Assembly: GCA_035691285.1 (NCBI GenBank)
Contig: DASSJI010000221.1
Span: 1-26,756 of the forward strand
DNA length: 26,756 nt
Reading direction: 5' to 3'
Source: DATFEN01 sp035691285
GTDB lineage: Bacteria; Acidobacteriota; Vicinamibacteria; Fen-336
Below the pieces are notes generated by a model, which saw only the letters and a program-made list of their open reading frames with translations, searched no databases and was not told the DNA's origin. Shown piece by piece: positions 15,452-23,721 of this stretch. The first letter of the stretch is position 1, and the number at the start of each line of letters is the position of its first letter. The position numbers were made by a program, and so were the translations under genes.

Positions 15452-16918
15452 ACGAAAGAAATCGTGGTGATGTCGCGCCCCCAGGAGACCCGGGTGGCGC
15501 TGATCGAGGACGGACGCCTCTCCGAGGTCTTCATCGAGCGGGAGGCACAGCGTAGCGTCGTCGGCAACGTCTACCATGGCCGCGTGACCCGGGTGCTCCC
15601 GGGCATGCAGTCGGCCTTCGTCGACATCGGCCTCGAGCGCGACGCGTTCCTCTACGTGGCCGACGCCCTCGAGGGCCTCGACGAGAACTTGCTCTCGCCA
15701 GAGGAGCAGGGCAAGCGCATTGAGGAGAAGCTAGACCCCGGCGAGAAGGTGGTGGTGCAGGTTCTCAAGGAGCCACTGGGGCAGAAGGGCGCCCGCATCA
15801 CGTCCCACGCCTCGTTGCCGGGCCGCTACCTCGTCTTCATGCCGACCGTCGAGCACGTAGGCGTGTCCCGCAAGATCACGGACGAGGAGGAGCGGCGGCG
15901 GCTCAAGACGATCCTCAAGGAGGTCCGCGCGGAGCGCGGGGGCGGCGGCTTCATCGCGCGCACCGCCAGCCGCAGCCGCAGCCGCGAGGACTTCGAGCGG
16001 GACGCCCGCTACCTGGCCAAGACCTGGGACGAGGTGCGGGCGCTGGCCTCGCGCCAGGCCCCGCCGGCGCTGCTGCACCGGGAGCTCGGCCTGGTGCAGC
16101 GCCTGCTCCGGGACATCCTCAGTGACGAGATCGCCCGCATCACCCTCGACGGCGAGCGCGAGTACCAGCGGACCCTGGAGCTGGTCCGGGAGCTGCAGCC
16201 CGACCTCCTGCCGCGGGTGCGTCTTTACGACAAGCCCACGAGCGCGTTCGAGGAGCAGGGCATCCAGGCCGAGCTGGAGCGCGCCCTCGGCCCCAAGGTG
16301 TGGCTGGACTCGGGGGGCTACATCGTCATCAACCCCACGGAGGCGCTCGTCGCCATCGACGTGAACACGGGCCGCAACGTGGGCAAGGAGCGCCTCGAGG
16401 ACACGATCCTCGAGACGAACCTCGAGGCCGCCCGGGAGCTCGTGCGCCAGATCCGCCTCCGCGACCTCGGCGGCATCATCGTCGTGGACTTCATCGACAT
16501 GGAGGAGCGCAGGAGCCGCAAGCGCGTGATGCAGGTCCTCGAGCAGGAGCTCAAGAAGGACCGGGCGCCCTCGAAGCTGCTCCAGGTCTCCGAGTTCGGA
16601 CTCGTCGTGATCACGCGCAAGCGGGTCAAGCAGTCCCTCGAGCGCACGCTGTGCCAGCCCTGCCCGTACTGCGCGGGCAGCGGCATGATCAAGAACGTGT
16701 CCACGGTGTGCGCGGAGATCTACGACGAGATCCGCAAGCTCGCCCCCGAGGTGAAGGGGGACGGCTTCCTGCTCCGCGTGAACCCCGAGGTGGCCCGGGC
16801 GCTCATGAAGGAGGAGGCGGCGGTGCTCCGGGACCTGCACCTGCTCCTGGGCAGCGAGATCCGCGTTCAGGGCGATCCGCTCCTGCACCAGGAGCAGTTC
16901 GACGTGGTGGGCCTCTGA
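15449..16918 (+). CDS. rng: Ribonuclease G (RNase E/G family)
   Basis: RNase G is a single-strand-specific endoribonuclease involved in 16S rRNA 5' maturation and mRNA decay. The 489-residue protein has an S1-type RNA-binding domain (about residues 35-130, GNVYHGRVTRVLPGMQSAFVDIG region). Metal-binding catalytic aspartates are visible at Asp304 (AIDVNTG) and Asp347 (VVDFIDM), matching the two catalytic aspartates of E. coli RNase E. The zinc-link cysteines lie in LCQPCPYCAG. It lacks the long degradosome scaffold tail of RNase E, so it is the G type. The 87-base leader contains two hairpins, one covering its ribosome-binding site and ATG. Confidence 0.96.
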   Translation: MTKEIVVMSRPQETRVALIEDGRLSEVFIEREAQRSVVGNVYHGRVTRVLPGMQSAFVDIGLERDAFLYVADALEGLDENLLSPEEQGKRIEEKLDPGEKVVVQVLKEPLGQKGARITSHASLPGRYLVFMPTVEHVGVSRKITDEEERRRLKTILKEVRAERGGGGFIARTASRSRSREDFERDARYLAKTWDEVRALASRQAPPALLHRELGLVQRLLRDILSDEIARITLDGEREYQRTLELVRELQPDLLPRVRLYDKPTSAFEEQGIQAELERALGPKVWLDSGGYIVINPTEALVAIDVNTGRNVGKERLEDTILETNLEAARELVRQIRLRDLGGIIVVDFIDMEERRSRKRVMQVLEQELKKDRAPSKLLQVSEFGLVVITRKRVKQSLERTLCQPCPYCAGSGMIKNVSTVCAEIYDEIRKLAPEVKGDGFLLRVNPEVARALMKEEAAVLRDLHLLLGSEIRVQGDPLLHQEQFDVVGL

Positions 16919-17568
16919 GGGACCCGTCGCTCGAGGCCTACGTGGCGGCCATCGAGGCCCACCTGGGCGCGCGGCGGGGCGCGCCTTTCGTGCTGTCGCC
17001 CCGTGACTTCGGCCTGGCGCGAGGCTGGCATGCGGCGGGCCTGCCGCTGGCCACCGTGCTCGTCGGGATCGATCGCGCGCTGGACGACGCAGGGGAGCGC
17101 GCGGCCTCCCTCGGGTTCTGCCGGCGCCGTGTCGAGGAGCTGCAGGCCTCGGGGCTGCGCCCGGCGGCGCGTCCAGCGCCGCCCGCTGAAGCCCTGCCCC
17201 TGGCCGACCTGCGCGAGCTCCTGGGGGCTCTGTTCGAGCGCCTGCAGGCGCTCCGGCCCGGGCCGCTCGCCTGCTTCGAGCCTCCCCTGCGGAAGATCCA
17301 GGAGGTGCGCGACCTCCTGGCGGTGGCGGCACGCCCGAACTGGGACTACCTGCGGGGCAAGCTGCGCGAGATCGACGACGACGTGGCCGCCGCCTCCTTC
17401 GAGGCGACGAGCCCCGAGGAACGCGAGGGCATTCGCGTCGAGGCCCGCCGCGCCGTGGAGCGCCATCGCGGCCGCCTGGACGACGACGCCCTCGAGGACG
17501 CCATGCTGCGCTTCGTCGTTCAACGGGCCCGCGAGCGCCTGGGGCTGCCGCGGGTCAGCCTGGTGTAG
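16915..17568 (+). CDS. Conserved-looking protein of unknown function downstream of rng
   Basis: The 217-residue predicted protein is soluble and helix-rich, with no signal peptide, membrane segment or cysteine pair suggesting metal binding. The most characteristic stretch is FVLSPRDFGLARGWHAAGLPLATVLVGIDRAL near the N-terminus. A long proline/alanine-rich bend near residue 80 and a charged helical second half follow (KLREIDDDVAAASFE). I do not recognise a domain. The first standard start codon is GTG 16942 (208 residues). The frame is open back to CTG 16915, which forms a CTGA overlap with the rng stop and adds LRDPSLEAY. I give the longer form with low certainty about the start. It is the last gene of the plus-strand block and may share the rng transcript. 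Confidence 0.75.
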   Translation: MRDPSLEAYVAAIEAHLGARRGAPFVLSPRDFGLARGWHAAGLPLATVLVGIDRALDDAGERAASLGFCRRRVEELQASGLRPAARPAPPAEALPLADLRELLGALFERLQALRPGPLACFEPPLRKIQEVRDLLAVAARPNWDYLRGKLREIDDDVAAASFEATSPEEREGIRVEARRAVERHRGRLDDDALEDAMLRFVVQRARERLGLPRVSLV

Positions 17569-17606
17569 AAAGAAACACGTCCTCTAGCTGCCGAAGCGCC
17601 GTCGCG

Positions 17607-17912
17607 TCACACCTCCAGGCCGTGCCGGCCCAGGTCGACGCAGCCGCTTCGGAACCGCACGCCCTCTTCGCGAAGCCTGCGGCGCTGGATCTCGGGACCA
17701 GGGCCCGCGCGCGCCGAGATCCGGCCGCCGGCTCCGACCACCCGGTGCCACGGCACGCGGCGCGCCTCACCGTCGGGAAGCGCGCGCAGCGCCCAGCCGA
17801 CGGCCCTCGCGGCGCGGGTCTGTCCCAGGAGTCGCGCCACCTGGCCGTACGTGAGCACGCGCCCCCGGGGTATGCGGCGGACGACCGCGTAGACCCGGAC
17901 GTGGAAGCTCAG
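17607..17912 (-). CDS. atl: Alkyltransferase-like protein (ATL, MGMT-like DNA-binding domain without the active cysteine)
   Basis: ATL proteins bind O6-alkylguanine through an MGMT-type helix-turn-helix fold. They cannot remove the alkyl group, and pass the lesion to nucleotide excision repair. This 101-residue protein has the family N-terminus (SFHVRVYAVVRRIPRGRV, LTYGQVARLLG) and the active-site segment PWHRVV, where tryptophan replaces the catalytic cysteine of PCHRV. GRISARAG follows, and the protein ends soon after, as ATLs do. The first standard start, GTG 17858, would delete the conserved first helix. The frame is open back to CTG 17912, in a CTGA overlap with the surA-like stop, so I use that. 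It is the last gene of a unit that also contains mfd. Confidence 0.85.
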   Translation of the reverse strand: MSFHVRVYAVVRRIPRGRVLTYGQVARLLGQTRAARAVGWALRALPDGEARRVPWHRVVGAGGRISARAGPGPEIQRRRLREEGVRFRSGCVDLGRHGLEV

Positions 17913-19060
17913 CGCGGCGGCTCCTCCTTGGGCTCCTGCTCCGGCTCGGTCCCGCCGGCGGGCGGCGCCACCTTCTCCGGCGCCGCCTGCGGGGAGGTCA
18001 CGAACTCGGCGTCGCTCTCGGCGGGCGCCGGGGAAGCCGTCTCGTCGCCCTTCGCCTTCTCGGGCTCGGGCGGATCGAGGATCGAGGTGGCGGGCACGCT
18101 GACCTGGAGCGGAACCTCGCGCACGCGAACGTCGATGATCGCCTTCTGGCGCAGGCCCTTCATGTACTCCTCGTAGACCGACGAGAAGCGCGTGTCGGCC
18201 ATCTGGCGCCGCAGCTCCGCCTTGACGTCGTCGAAGGGACGCGTGCCCGCCTCGCTCCGCTCCTGGAGCTTCAGGATGCGCTGGCTCCCGTCCGCGCCCG
18301 CGATCGGCTCCGAGATCTCGCCGGGCTTCAAGCGCTCCGCCGCCTGACGGATGCTGGGCTGGAGCTCGGCGAGCGCGAGCAGGCCCAGGTCCCCGCCGGC
18401 GGCCCGCGACGGTGCCTTCGAAAGCTCGCGGGCCAGCGCGGCGAAGTCCTCGCCCGCCCGGCAGCGCGCCGCCAGCTCGCGGGCTTCTGCGAGCGGGTCG
18501 GGGCTCTCGGCGCCCACCAGGATCTCGAGCAGGCGCACCTGGGCGGGCTTCGTGAACTCCTCGCGGCGCCGCTCGTACTCCGCGCGGACGTCGGCATCGG
18601 TCAGCGCCACCTTCGGCTCCACCTCGCGGCGCAGCACCTCGCGGCGCAGCAGCGACCGCTCGATGTTGCGGCGCAGGTCGGAGACGGTCATGCCCTCGCG
18701 CCGGAGCTGGGCCTTGAGCGCCTCCTCGTCCGCGATGTTGTTCTCCTTGCGGATCGACTCGATGACGTCGTCGGTGTACTCCTTCTTCGCCCGGATGCCG
18801 ATCTCGTCGGCCCGCTGCACCAGGATCAGCTCGTCGATGGCCTCCTGCAGGATGCGGGCGTTGTTGTCGCGCAGGAAGGCTTCGATGCGCTCGGGGCCGA
18901 CGCGCGCCGCCTGCACCGCCCCCACCTGGCGGTTCTCGAACTCCGACTGGGTGACGATCGCGCCGTTGACCTTGACGATCACGCGCTCCAGCACCTCGGC
19001 CCTGAGCGCGGGCGCGGTTAGGACCAGGCTAGCGGCGAGGGCGACTGGTGGCGGCTTCAT
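17909..19060 (-). CDS. surA: SurA-like periplasmic peptidyl-prolyl isomerase / chaperone
   Basis: SurA-type chaperones escort outer-membrane proteins across the periplasm. The 383-residue product has a signal peptide (residues 1 to about 21, ending LRA). A SurA N-terminal helical domain covers about 23-150 (VNGAIVTQSEFENR, LQEAIDELILVQRADEIGI). A single parvulin domain lies at about 172-268 (the RLLEILVG, FAALARELSKAPS and GGDLGLL segments). The acidic, proline-rich tail beyond residue 320 is unusual for SurA. E. coli SurA has two parvulin domains; this one has one. ATG 19060 is preceded by AAGGTG and lies inside the end of the upstream lipoprotein gene, overlapping it by 32 bases. Its stop forms a CTGA overlap with the ATL gene. 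Confidence 0.88.
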   Translation of the reverse strand: MKPPPVALAASLVLTAPALRAEVLERVIVKVNGAIVTQSEFENRQVGAVQAARVGPERIEAFLRDNNARILQEAIDELILVQRADEIGIRAKKEYTDDVIESIRKENNIADEEALKAQLRREGMTVSDLRRNIERSLLRREVLRREVEPKVALTDADVRAEYERRREEFTKPAQVRLLEILVGAESPDPLAEARELAARCRAGEDFAALARELSKAPSRAAGGDLGLLALAELQPSIRQAAERLKPGEISEPIAGADGSQRILKLQERSEAGTRPFDDVKAELRRQMADTRFSSVYEEYMKGLRQKAIIDVRVREVPLQVSVPATSILDPPEPEKAKGDETASPAPAESDAEFVTSPQAAPEKVAPPAGGTEPEQEPKEEPPR

Positions 19061-19841
19061 GGTTCACCTTGGCGCGGCCGAGAAGCGCTCTGACGAGCTC
19101 CTGGGCCGCCGCGTCCGACTTGTCCCGCAGGAGCGTGCGCCGGATCTCCTCGCGGCATTCGTCCAGGGTCCGCTCCCGCGCCGGCGCGCGGGCATCGACC
19201 CTGAGCACATGATACCCGAGGGGAGACTCGACCGGGTCGCTGGTGGCCCCGGCGCTCAGGGCGAAGGCGGCCTGCTCCAGCTCCACCGGCAGCTCGCCGT
19301 GGGCGAAGGTCCCCATGAGCCCGCCGGCGCTGGCCTCGGGGCCCCTCGAGCGGGTCTGGGCGAGGGCCTCGAAGCTGCGCGGGTCCCGGGCGAGCCGCCG
19401 CCGGGCGTCGCGGGCTTCGTTCAAGGTCGGCACCAGGATCTGCCGCAGCGTCACCTCCTCGGGCAGCGCCAGCTCGCCGCGGTGCGCCTCGTAGTAGGCC
19501 GCGACTTCCTCGTCGCGGACCGCGACGCGGGCTCCGGCCTCGGCCAGGAGGGCCCGCGCGGCCCCCTGCTCCTCCTCCGTCGTCGCTCCGGCGGCGATCA
19601 GGCCACGGCGGCGCGCCTCGAGCACGAGCACGCGCTCCTCCAGGAAGGCGTCGAGGATGCCCCGCAGCACGCCGGGTGCGTCGGCGCCCTCGAGGCCCCG
19701 GGCGCGCAGGGCCGCGAGGTGGGCATCGAACTCGCTCCGCCGCACCGACAGGTCGTCGAGCGCCAGGATCACGGGATCCGCCGTCCGCCGCTCGCCGCAC
19801 GCGGCGGCGAGAAGAAGGCCCATGGCCGCCGCGCGTCGCAT
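19029..19841 (-). CDS. Lipoprotein parvulin-type peptidyl-prolyl isomerase
   Basis: The 270-residue product starts MRRAAAMGLLLAAACGERR, a lipoprotein signal with a lipobox-like AAAC in which Cys15 would be lipidated. A SurA/PrsA-like helical segment follows (ALDDLSVRRSEFDAHL; GILDAFLEERVLVLEARRRG). A parvulin domain covers about 130-217 (LRQILVPTL, ASAGGLMGTFAHGELP, SPLGYHVLRVD). It is probably a membrane-tethered folding factor resembling PrsA or the parvulins often adjacent to mfd. I chose ATG 19841, seven bases after the mfd stop, because it gives a clean lipoprotein signal; the frame is open back to 19880. Its end overlaps the start of the SurA-like gene. Confidence 0.87.
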   Translation of the reverse strand: MRRAAAMGLLLAAACGERRTADPVILALDDLSVRRSEFDAHLAALRARGLEGADAPGVLRGILDAFLEERVLVLEARRRGLIAAGATTEEEQGAARALLAEAGARVAVRDEEVAAYYEAHRGELALPEEVTLRQILVPTLNEARDARRRLARDPRSFEALAQTRSRGPEASAGGLMGTFAHGELPVELEQAAFALSAGATSDPVESPLGYHVLRVDARAPARERTLDECREEIRRTLLRDKSDAAAQELVRALLGRAKVNHEAATSRPRR

Positions 19842-19848
19842 CGCCCCA

Positions 19849-22800
19849 TCATAGACGTGGCCGGCCGTCTTCGAGCGCAAGGAGGACGCGCTCGAGGCCG
19901 GCGAGGCCCGTCTCCGCGTCGAGCAGGCGCGCGCCCAGCACCCCCTGGGGCGAGAACGAGGCGCCCGGAAGGGCGCGCGCTGCCGCTACCAGCGCCTCAG
20001 GGGGCACCGGCGCGTCGGGAGCGAAGCGCAGGTGCAGCGCGCCGCGGCCCAGGTCCGCCTGCACGACGCCCAGGCTCTCCGCCCGCAGGCGCAGGGCCGC
20101 CCACTGGAACAGCCGCTCGAGGGCCGGGGGAGGCGGCCCGTAGCGGTCGCGGAGCTCCTCACGCAGGGCGTCGGCCTCCTGACCGCTGCGGAGCTGGCTG
20201 ACGCGCTTGTACAGCGTCAGCCGCTGGTGCGTCTCCGGGACGTAGTCCGCGGGCAGGCGCAGGTCCACGCGCAGGTTCAGCGCCGCCCGCGGGCGCTCCA
20301 GGGGCGCCTCGCCCTTGAGCTCCATCACGGTCTGCTCGAGGAGCTTGATGTAGAGGTCCAGGCCCACCGCCTGGATGTGTCCGCTCTGCTCGCCCCCCAG
20401 CAGGTTGCCGGCGCCGCGCAGTTCGAGGTCGAGGGCGGCGATGCGGAACCCCGCCCCCAGCTCCGAGAACTCCTGGATCGCCGCCAGGCGCTTCCTGGCC
20501 AGCGGAGAGAGCACGGTCGCCGGAGGCACGAGCAGGTATGCGTAGGCGCGACGGTCGGAGCGGCCCACGCGACCGCGCAGTTGGTACAGCTGGGCGAGGC
20601 CGAAGCGGTCGGCGCGGTTCACGAGCAAGGTGTTGGCGCGGGGGATGTCGAGACCGTTCTCGATGATCGTGGTGGCCACCAGCACGTCGGCACGGCCCTC
20701 GACGAAGCTCAGCATGGCCTTCTCGAGCTGCGCCTCGGGGAGCTGGCCGTGTCCCACCACGACCCGCGCCTCCGGGACCAGGCGCTTCACGAGGGCGGCA
20801 ACGGAGTAGAGGGACTCCACGCGGCTGTGGACGAAGAACACCTGGCCGCCGCGCTGCAGCTCCTGGCGGATCGCCGCCGCGATCACGTCGGTCGAGAACT
20901 TCACGATGGAGGTGTGGATCGCGAGGCGGTCCTTGGGCGGCGTCTCGATCACCGACATGTCGCGGATGCCCGAGAGGCCCATCTGCAGCGTGCGCGGGAT
21001 CGGCGTCGCCGAGAGCGTCAGGCAGTCGACCTGGGCCCGCAGCTTCTTCAGCTTCTCCTTCGCCGCCACGCCGAAACGCTGCTCCTCGTCCACCACCAGG
21101 AGGCCGAGGTCCCTGAAGACCACGTCCCGGGACAGCAGCCGATGGGTTCCGATCAGGACGTCGACCTGGCCCTGCGCGAGGGCCTGGAGCGCAGCGCGGA
21201 TCTCCCGGGCACCGCGCATCCGCGACACCATCTCCACCTTGACCGGGAAGGGCGCGAGGCGCTTGCGGAAGGTCTTCCAATGCTGGAAGGCCAGCACCGT
21301 CGTGGGGGCCAGGACGGCGACCTGCTTGCCGTCCAGGACGGCGCGCATCGCCGCCCGCATCGCGACCTCGGTCTTGCCGTAACCCACGTCGCCCAGCACC
21401 AGCCGGTCCATGGGCGTGGAGCTCGCCATGTCGCGCGCCACGTCTGCGATGGCCTGGGCCTGGTCCGGCGTCTCCTCGTACTCGAAGGCCTCCTCGAACT
21501 CGTGCTGCCAGGGGCTCATGGCGGTGAAGGCGTGGCCGGGGCGCGCCTTGCGTTCGGCGTAGAGGCGCAGCAGCTCCGCGGCCATGTCGCGCATGGCCTT
21601 CTTCACGCGGCGCTTGACCTTCTCCCAGCCGCCGCCGCCGAGGCGGTCGAGGGCGGGCCGCGCCGCCTCAGAGCTCCGGTACTTCTCCACGCGGTCGAAG
21701 GCGTCGACGGGAACCTTGAGCTTGTCGCCTCCCTGGTACGACACCACCATGAACTCGCGGAGCAGGCCCTCGACGCTCAGCGTCTCGAGGCCCTCGAAGC
21801 GCCCGATGCCGTGCTCCTCGTGGACCACGAGGTCGCCGACACGCAGGTCCCGGAAGTCCTGGAGCGCGCTCCGCACGCCCCGCGCCCGGCCGCGAGGGTG
21901 GAGGTGGACCTCCTCGGGGAACACGTCTCCGTCGGCCAGCACCACGAGGCCGACGGACGGCAGCTCGAAGCCCCGCGACAACGCGCCCACGCGCACAGTG
22001 AGGGCCCGCCCCGCATCGGGCTCGAGCCCGTTCTCGCGCAGGACATCCTTGAGCCGCTCGGCCCGGCCCGGATTGCCGAGGTAGAGGACGTGGCGGAGGC
22101 CGGCCGGCGCCTTGCGAAGGGCGTCCAACAATGCGCGCAGGTCGCCCGCGTAGCGGCGCGCCGGCCGCGCGGCGACGTGTGGCGCCTCGGCGCCTGCGGC
22201 AGGCGGCAGCAGCAAGAGGCGCGGCGCCTCCGCGAGACGCGCCAGGAGCGCGGCGGCAGGGAGCAGGGCCTCGTCCACCTCGGGCACCAGGGCACCCTCG
22301 CGCCGTGCGCGCTCCTCGCGGGCGCGCGTGTGGAGCGCCACGGCCTCGGCGGCCACGGCCTCGGGATCGAGGACGACGGCCGTCGCGGGGCCGACGTGCG
22401 CCCAGGGCGGCGCCAGGGCGCCGGGGACCATTCCCAGGAGGTCGGCGACCTGTTCCTGGGCGAGCCCGCGCCGCAACCGCTCGAGGAACGCGGCGCCTTC
22501 CCGGGTCGCGCCGAAGCGCGCTTCGACGACGTCGGCGAGGCGGGCCGCCGTCTCGCGCGTCGCGAAGGCATCGGCGAGGGGCAGGACCTCGATTTCCTCG
22601 AGCGGGGAGAGGCTGCGCTGGGTGGCGACGTCGAAGGCCCGCACGCTGTCGAGGGTGTCGCCGAAGAACTCGAGGCGCACGGGGGTGTCGCGATCGGGCG
22701 GGAACACGTCGAGGACGCCGCCACGCCGCGCCATCTGTCCCGGGCCCGTCACCGGGTCCTCGGCCGCGTAGCCAGCCTCGACCAGCGCCTCGAGGAGGAT

Positions 22801-23250
22801 CTCCGGCGCCATTTCTTCGCCGGCGCGCAGCGAGAAGGCGCGGGTCAGAAGCCGCTCGCGCGGCAGGCTGCCCCGCAGCAGGCCCTCAGGCGACGCGACC
22901 AGCGCCCTGAGCCGACCGCGCCCGGCGCCGAGCAGGGCGGTGGCGCGCCGCAGGGACGCCTCCGGGTGGCGCGGCAGGCCCCGGTAGGGCAGCGGGCCGG
23001 GGGCGGGGAAGGGCAGCACCTCGCCGGGGGCGCCCGCCTCGCGGCTGAGGGTTCTCAGGTCGGAGGCGAGCTCCTCGACGTCGCGCTCGAACGGGGTGAC
23101 GACGAGGAGCGGGCGCTCCTCGACGAGCGCGGCGAACAGCAGCGCGGCGGGGCCCTCGAGGCCGGACAGGCGTGCCTCGCCGCCAGCGCGCAGTTCCTCG
23201 CGCGCCGCGGCGACCTCGGCCGCGGCGGCGTGCTCGACCAGCGCGCTCAC
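19849..23250 (-). CDS. mfd: Transcription-repair coupling factor Mfd
   Basis: Mfd displaces RNA polymerase stalled at DNA damage and recruits UvrA, starting transcription-coupled excision repair. The 1133-residue protein has an N-terminal UvrB-like module, and a CarD-like RNA-polymerase-interacting domain around residues 460-540 (RVGDLVVHEEHGIGRFEGLE). A RecG-type translocase follows, with Walker A GDVGYGKTE near residue 620, the DEEQ box VVDEEQRFG near 720 and LSATPIPRTLQ. The C-terminal TRCF domain includes LPADYVPETHQRLTLYKRVSQ. Length and domain order are normal. GTG 23250 forms a GTGA overlap with the heptose adenylyltransferase stop. An ATL gene lies three genes downstream on the same strand. 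Confidence 0.98.
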   Translation of the reverse strand: MSALVEHAAAAEVAAAREELRAGGEARLSGLEGPAALLFAALVEERPLLVVTPFERDVEELASDLRTLSREAGAPGEVLPFPAPGPLPYRGLPRHPEASLRRATALLGAGRGRLRALVASPEGLLRGSLPRERLLTRAFSLRAGEEMAPEILLEALVEAGYAAEDPVTGPGQMARRGGVLDVFPPDRDTPVRLEFFGDTLDSVRAFDVATQRSLSPLEEIEVLPLADAFATRETAARLADVVEARFGATREGAAFLERLRRGLAQEQVADLLGMVPGALAPPWAHVGPATAVVLDPEAVAAEAVALHTRAREERARREGALVPEVDEALLPAAALLARLAEAPRLLLLPPAAGAEAPHVAARPARRYAGDLRALLDALRKAPAGLRHVLYLGNPGRAERLKDVLRENGLEPDAGRALTVRVGALSRGFELPSVGLVVLADGDVFPEEVHLHPRGRARGVRSALQDFRDLRVGDLVVHEEHGIGRFEGLETLSVEGLLREFMVVSYQGGDKLKVPVDAFDRVEKYRSSEAARPALDRLGGGGWEKVKRRVKKAMRDMAAELLRLYAERKARPGHAFTAMSPWQHEFEEAFEYEETPDQAQAIADVARDMASSTPMDRLVLGDVGYGKTEVAMRAAMRAVLDGKQVAVLAPTTVLAFQHWKTFRKRLAPFPVKVEMVSRMRGAREIRAALQALAQGQVDVLIGTHRLLSRDVVFRDLGLLVVDEEQRFGVAAKEKLKKLRAQVDCLTLSATPIPRTLQMGLSGIRDMSVIETPPKDRLAIHTSIVKFSTDVIAAAIRQELQRGGQVFFVHSRVESLYSVAALVKRLVPEARVVVGHGQLPEAQLEKAMLSFVEGRADVLVATTIIENGLDIPRANTLLVNRADRFGLAQLYQLRGRVGRSDRRAYAYLLVPPATVLSPLARKRLAAIQEFSELGAGFRIAALDLELRGAGNLLGGEQSGHIQAVGLDLYIKLLEQTVMELKGEAPLERPRAALNLRVDLRLPADYVPETHQRLTLYKRVSQLRSGQEADALREELRDRYGPPPPALERLFQWAALRLRAESLGVVQADLGRGALHLRFAPDAPVPPEALVAAARALPGASFSPQGVLGARLLDAETGLAGLERVLLALEDGRPRL

Positions 23251-23717
23251 GAGCGGCGGATCCTGAGGAGCACCTCGCTCGTGGAGCGCCCGGAGACGAG
23301 CGGCACCCGCACCACTCGCCCGCCTGCGCCGACGACCTCCGCGCGGCCGACGATCGCGTCCTCCGCCCAGTCGGCGCCCTTGACGAGCACGTCGGGCAGG
23401 AGCTCTGCGATCGTCTCGCGGGGCGTCTCCTCGTCGTAGACGATCACCGCGTCCACCGCCTCGAGGGCGAGCAGCGCCTCCTTCCGCTCCGCCTCGGGCA
23501 GCGCCGGCCGCCCCTCGCCCTTCAAGGCGCGGACGGAGCGGTCGGAGTTGAGGCCCACCACCAGCAGGTCGCCCTGGGCACGGGCCGCCTCCAGGAGCGC
23601 GACGTGGCCGGCGTGGAGAAGGTCGAAGCAGCCATTCGTGAACACGACCCGCCGCCCTTCTTCACGCCAACGCCGGCGCCGCTGGGCGAGCGCGGCCCGC
23701 TCGTCGCCACCGCTCAC
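23247..23717 (-). CDS. hldE: D-glycero-beta-D-manno-heptose 1-phosphate adenylyltransferase (RfaE domain II)
   Basis: This enzyme activates heptose-1-phosphate to ADP-heptose for LPS core or other heptosylated glycans. The 156-residue protein is a stand-alone nucleotidyltransferase domain, lacking the kinase half of bifunctional HldE. The cytidylyltransferase-type motif is TNGCFDLLHAGH, with HAGH at residues 35-38. GLNSDRSVRALKG and a C-terminal SGRSTSEVL segment also fit, although family members usually read PGRST. The start is GTG 23717, four bases after the wzt stop; the end overlaps mfd (GTGA). The separate kinase (rfaE1) is not in the window. The strict symbol for a split enzyme would be rfaE2 or hldC. 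Confidence 0.92.
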   Translation of the reverse strand: MSGGDERAALAQRRRRWREEGRRVVFTNGCFDLLHAGHVALLEAARAQGDLLVVGLNSDRSVRALKGEGRPALPEAERKEALLALEAVDAVIVYDEETPRETIAELLPDVLVKGADWAEDAIVGRAEVVGAGGRVVRVPLVSGRSTSEVLLRIRRS

Positions 23718-23721
23718 GCCC

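Noticed and set aside
11801..15577. A 1258-codon open frame on the minus strand opposite mreC-rng
   Set aside because: Composition is a low-complexity mix of Arg, Gly, Glu, Gln and His typical of antisense reading in GC-rich DNA. It crosses five well-supported genes.
17607..17858. ATL gene starting at GTG 17858
   Set aside because: This start removes the conserved first helix and leaves 83 residues; the frame is open upstream with matching family sequence.
20032..23439. A 1135-codon plus-strand open frame opposite mfd
   Set aside because: Same antisense signature; mfd is complete with all motifs on the other strand.
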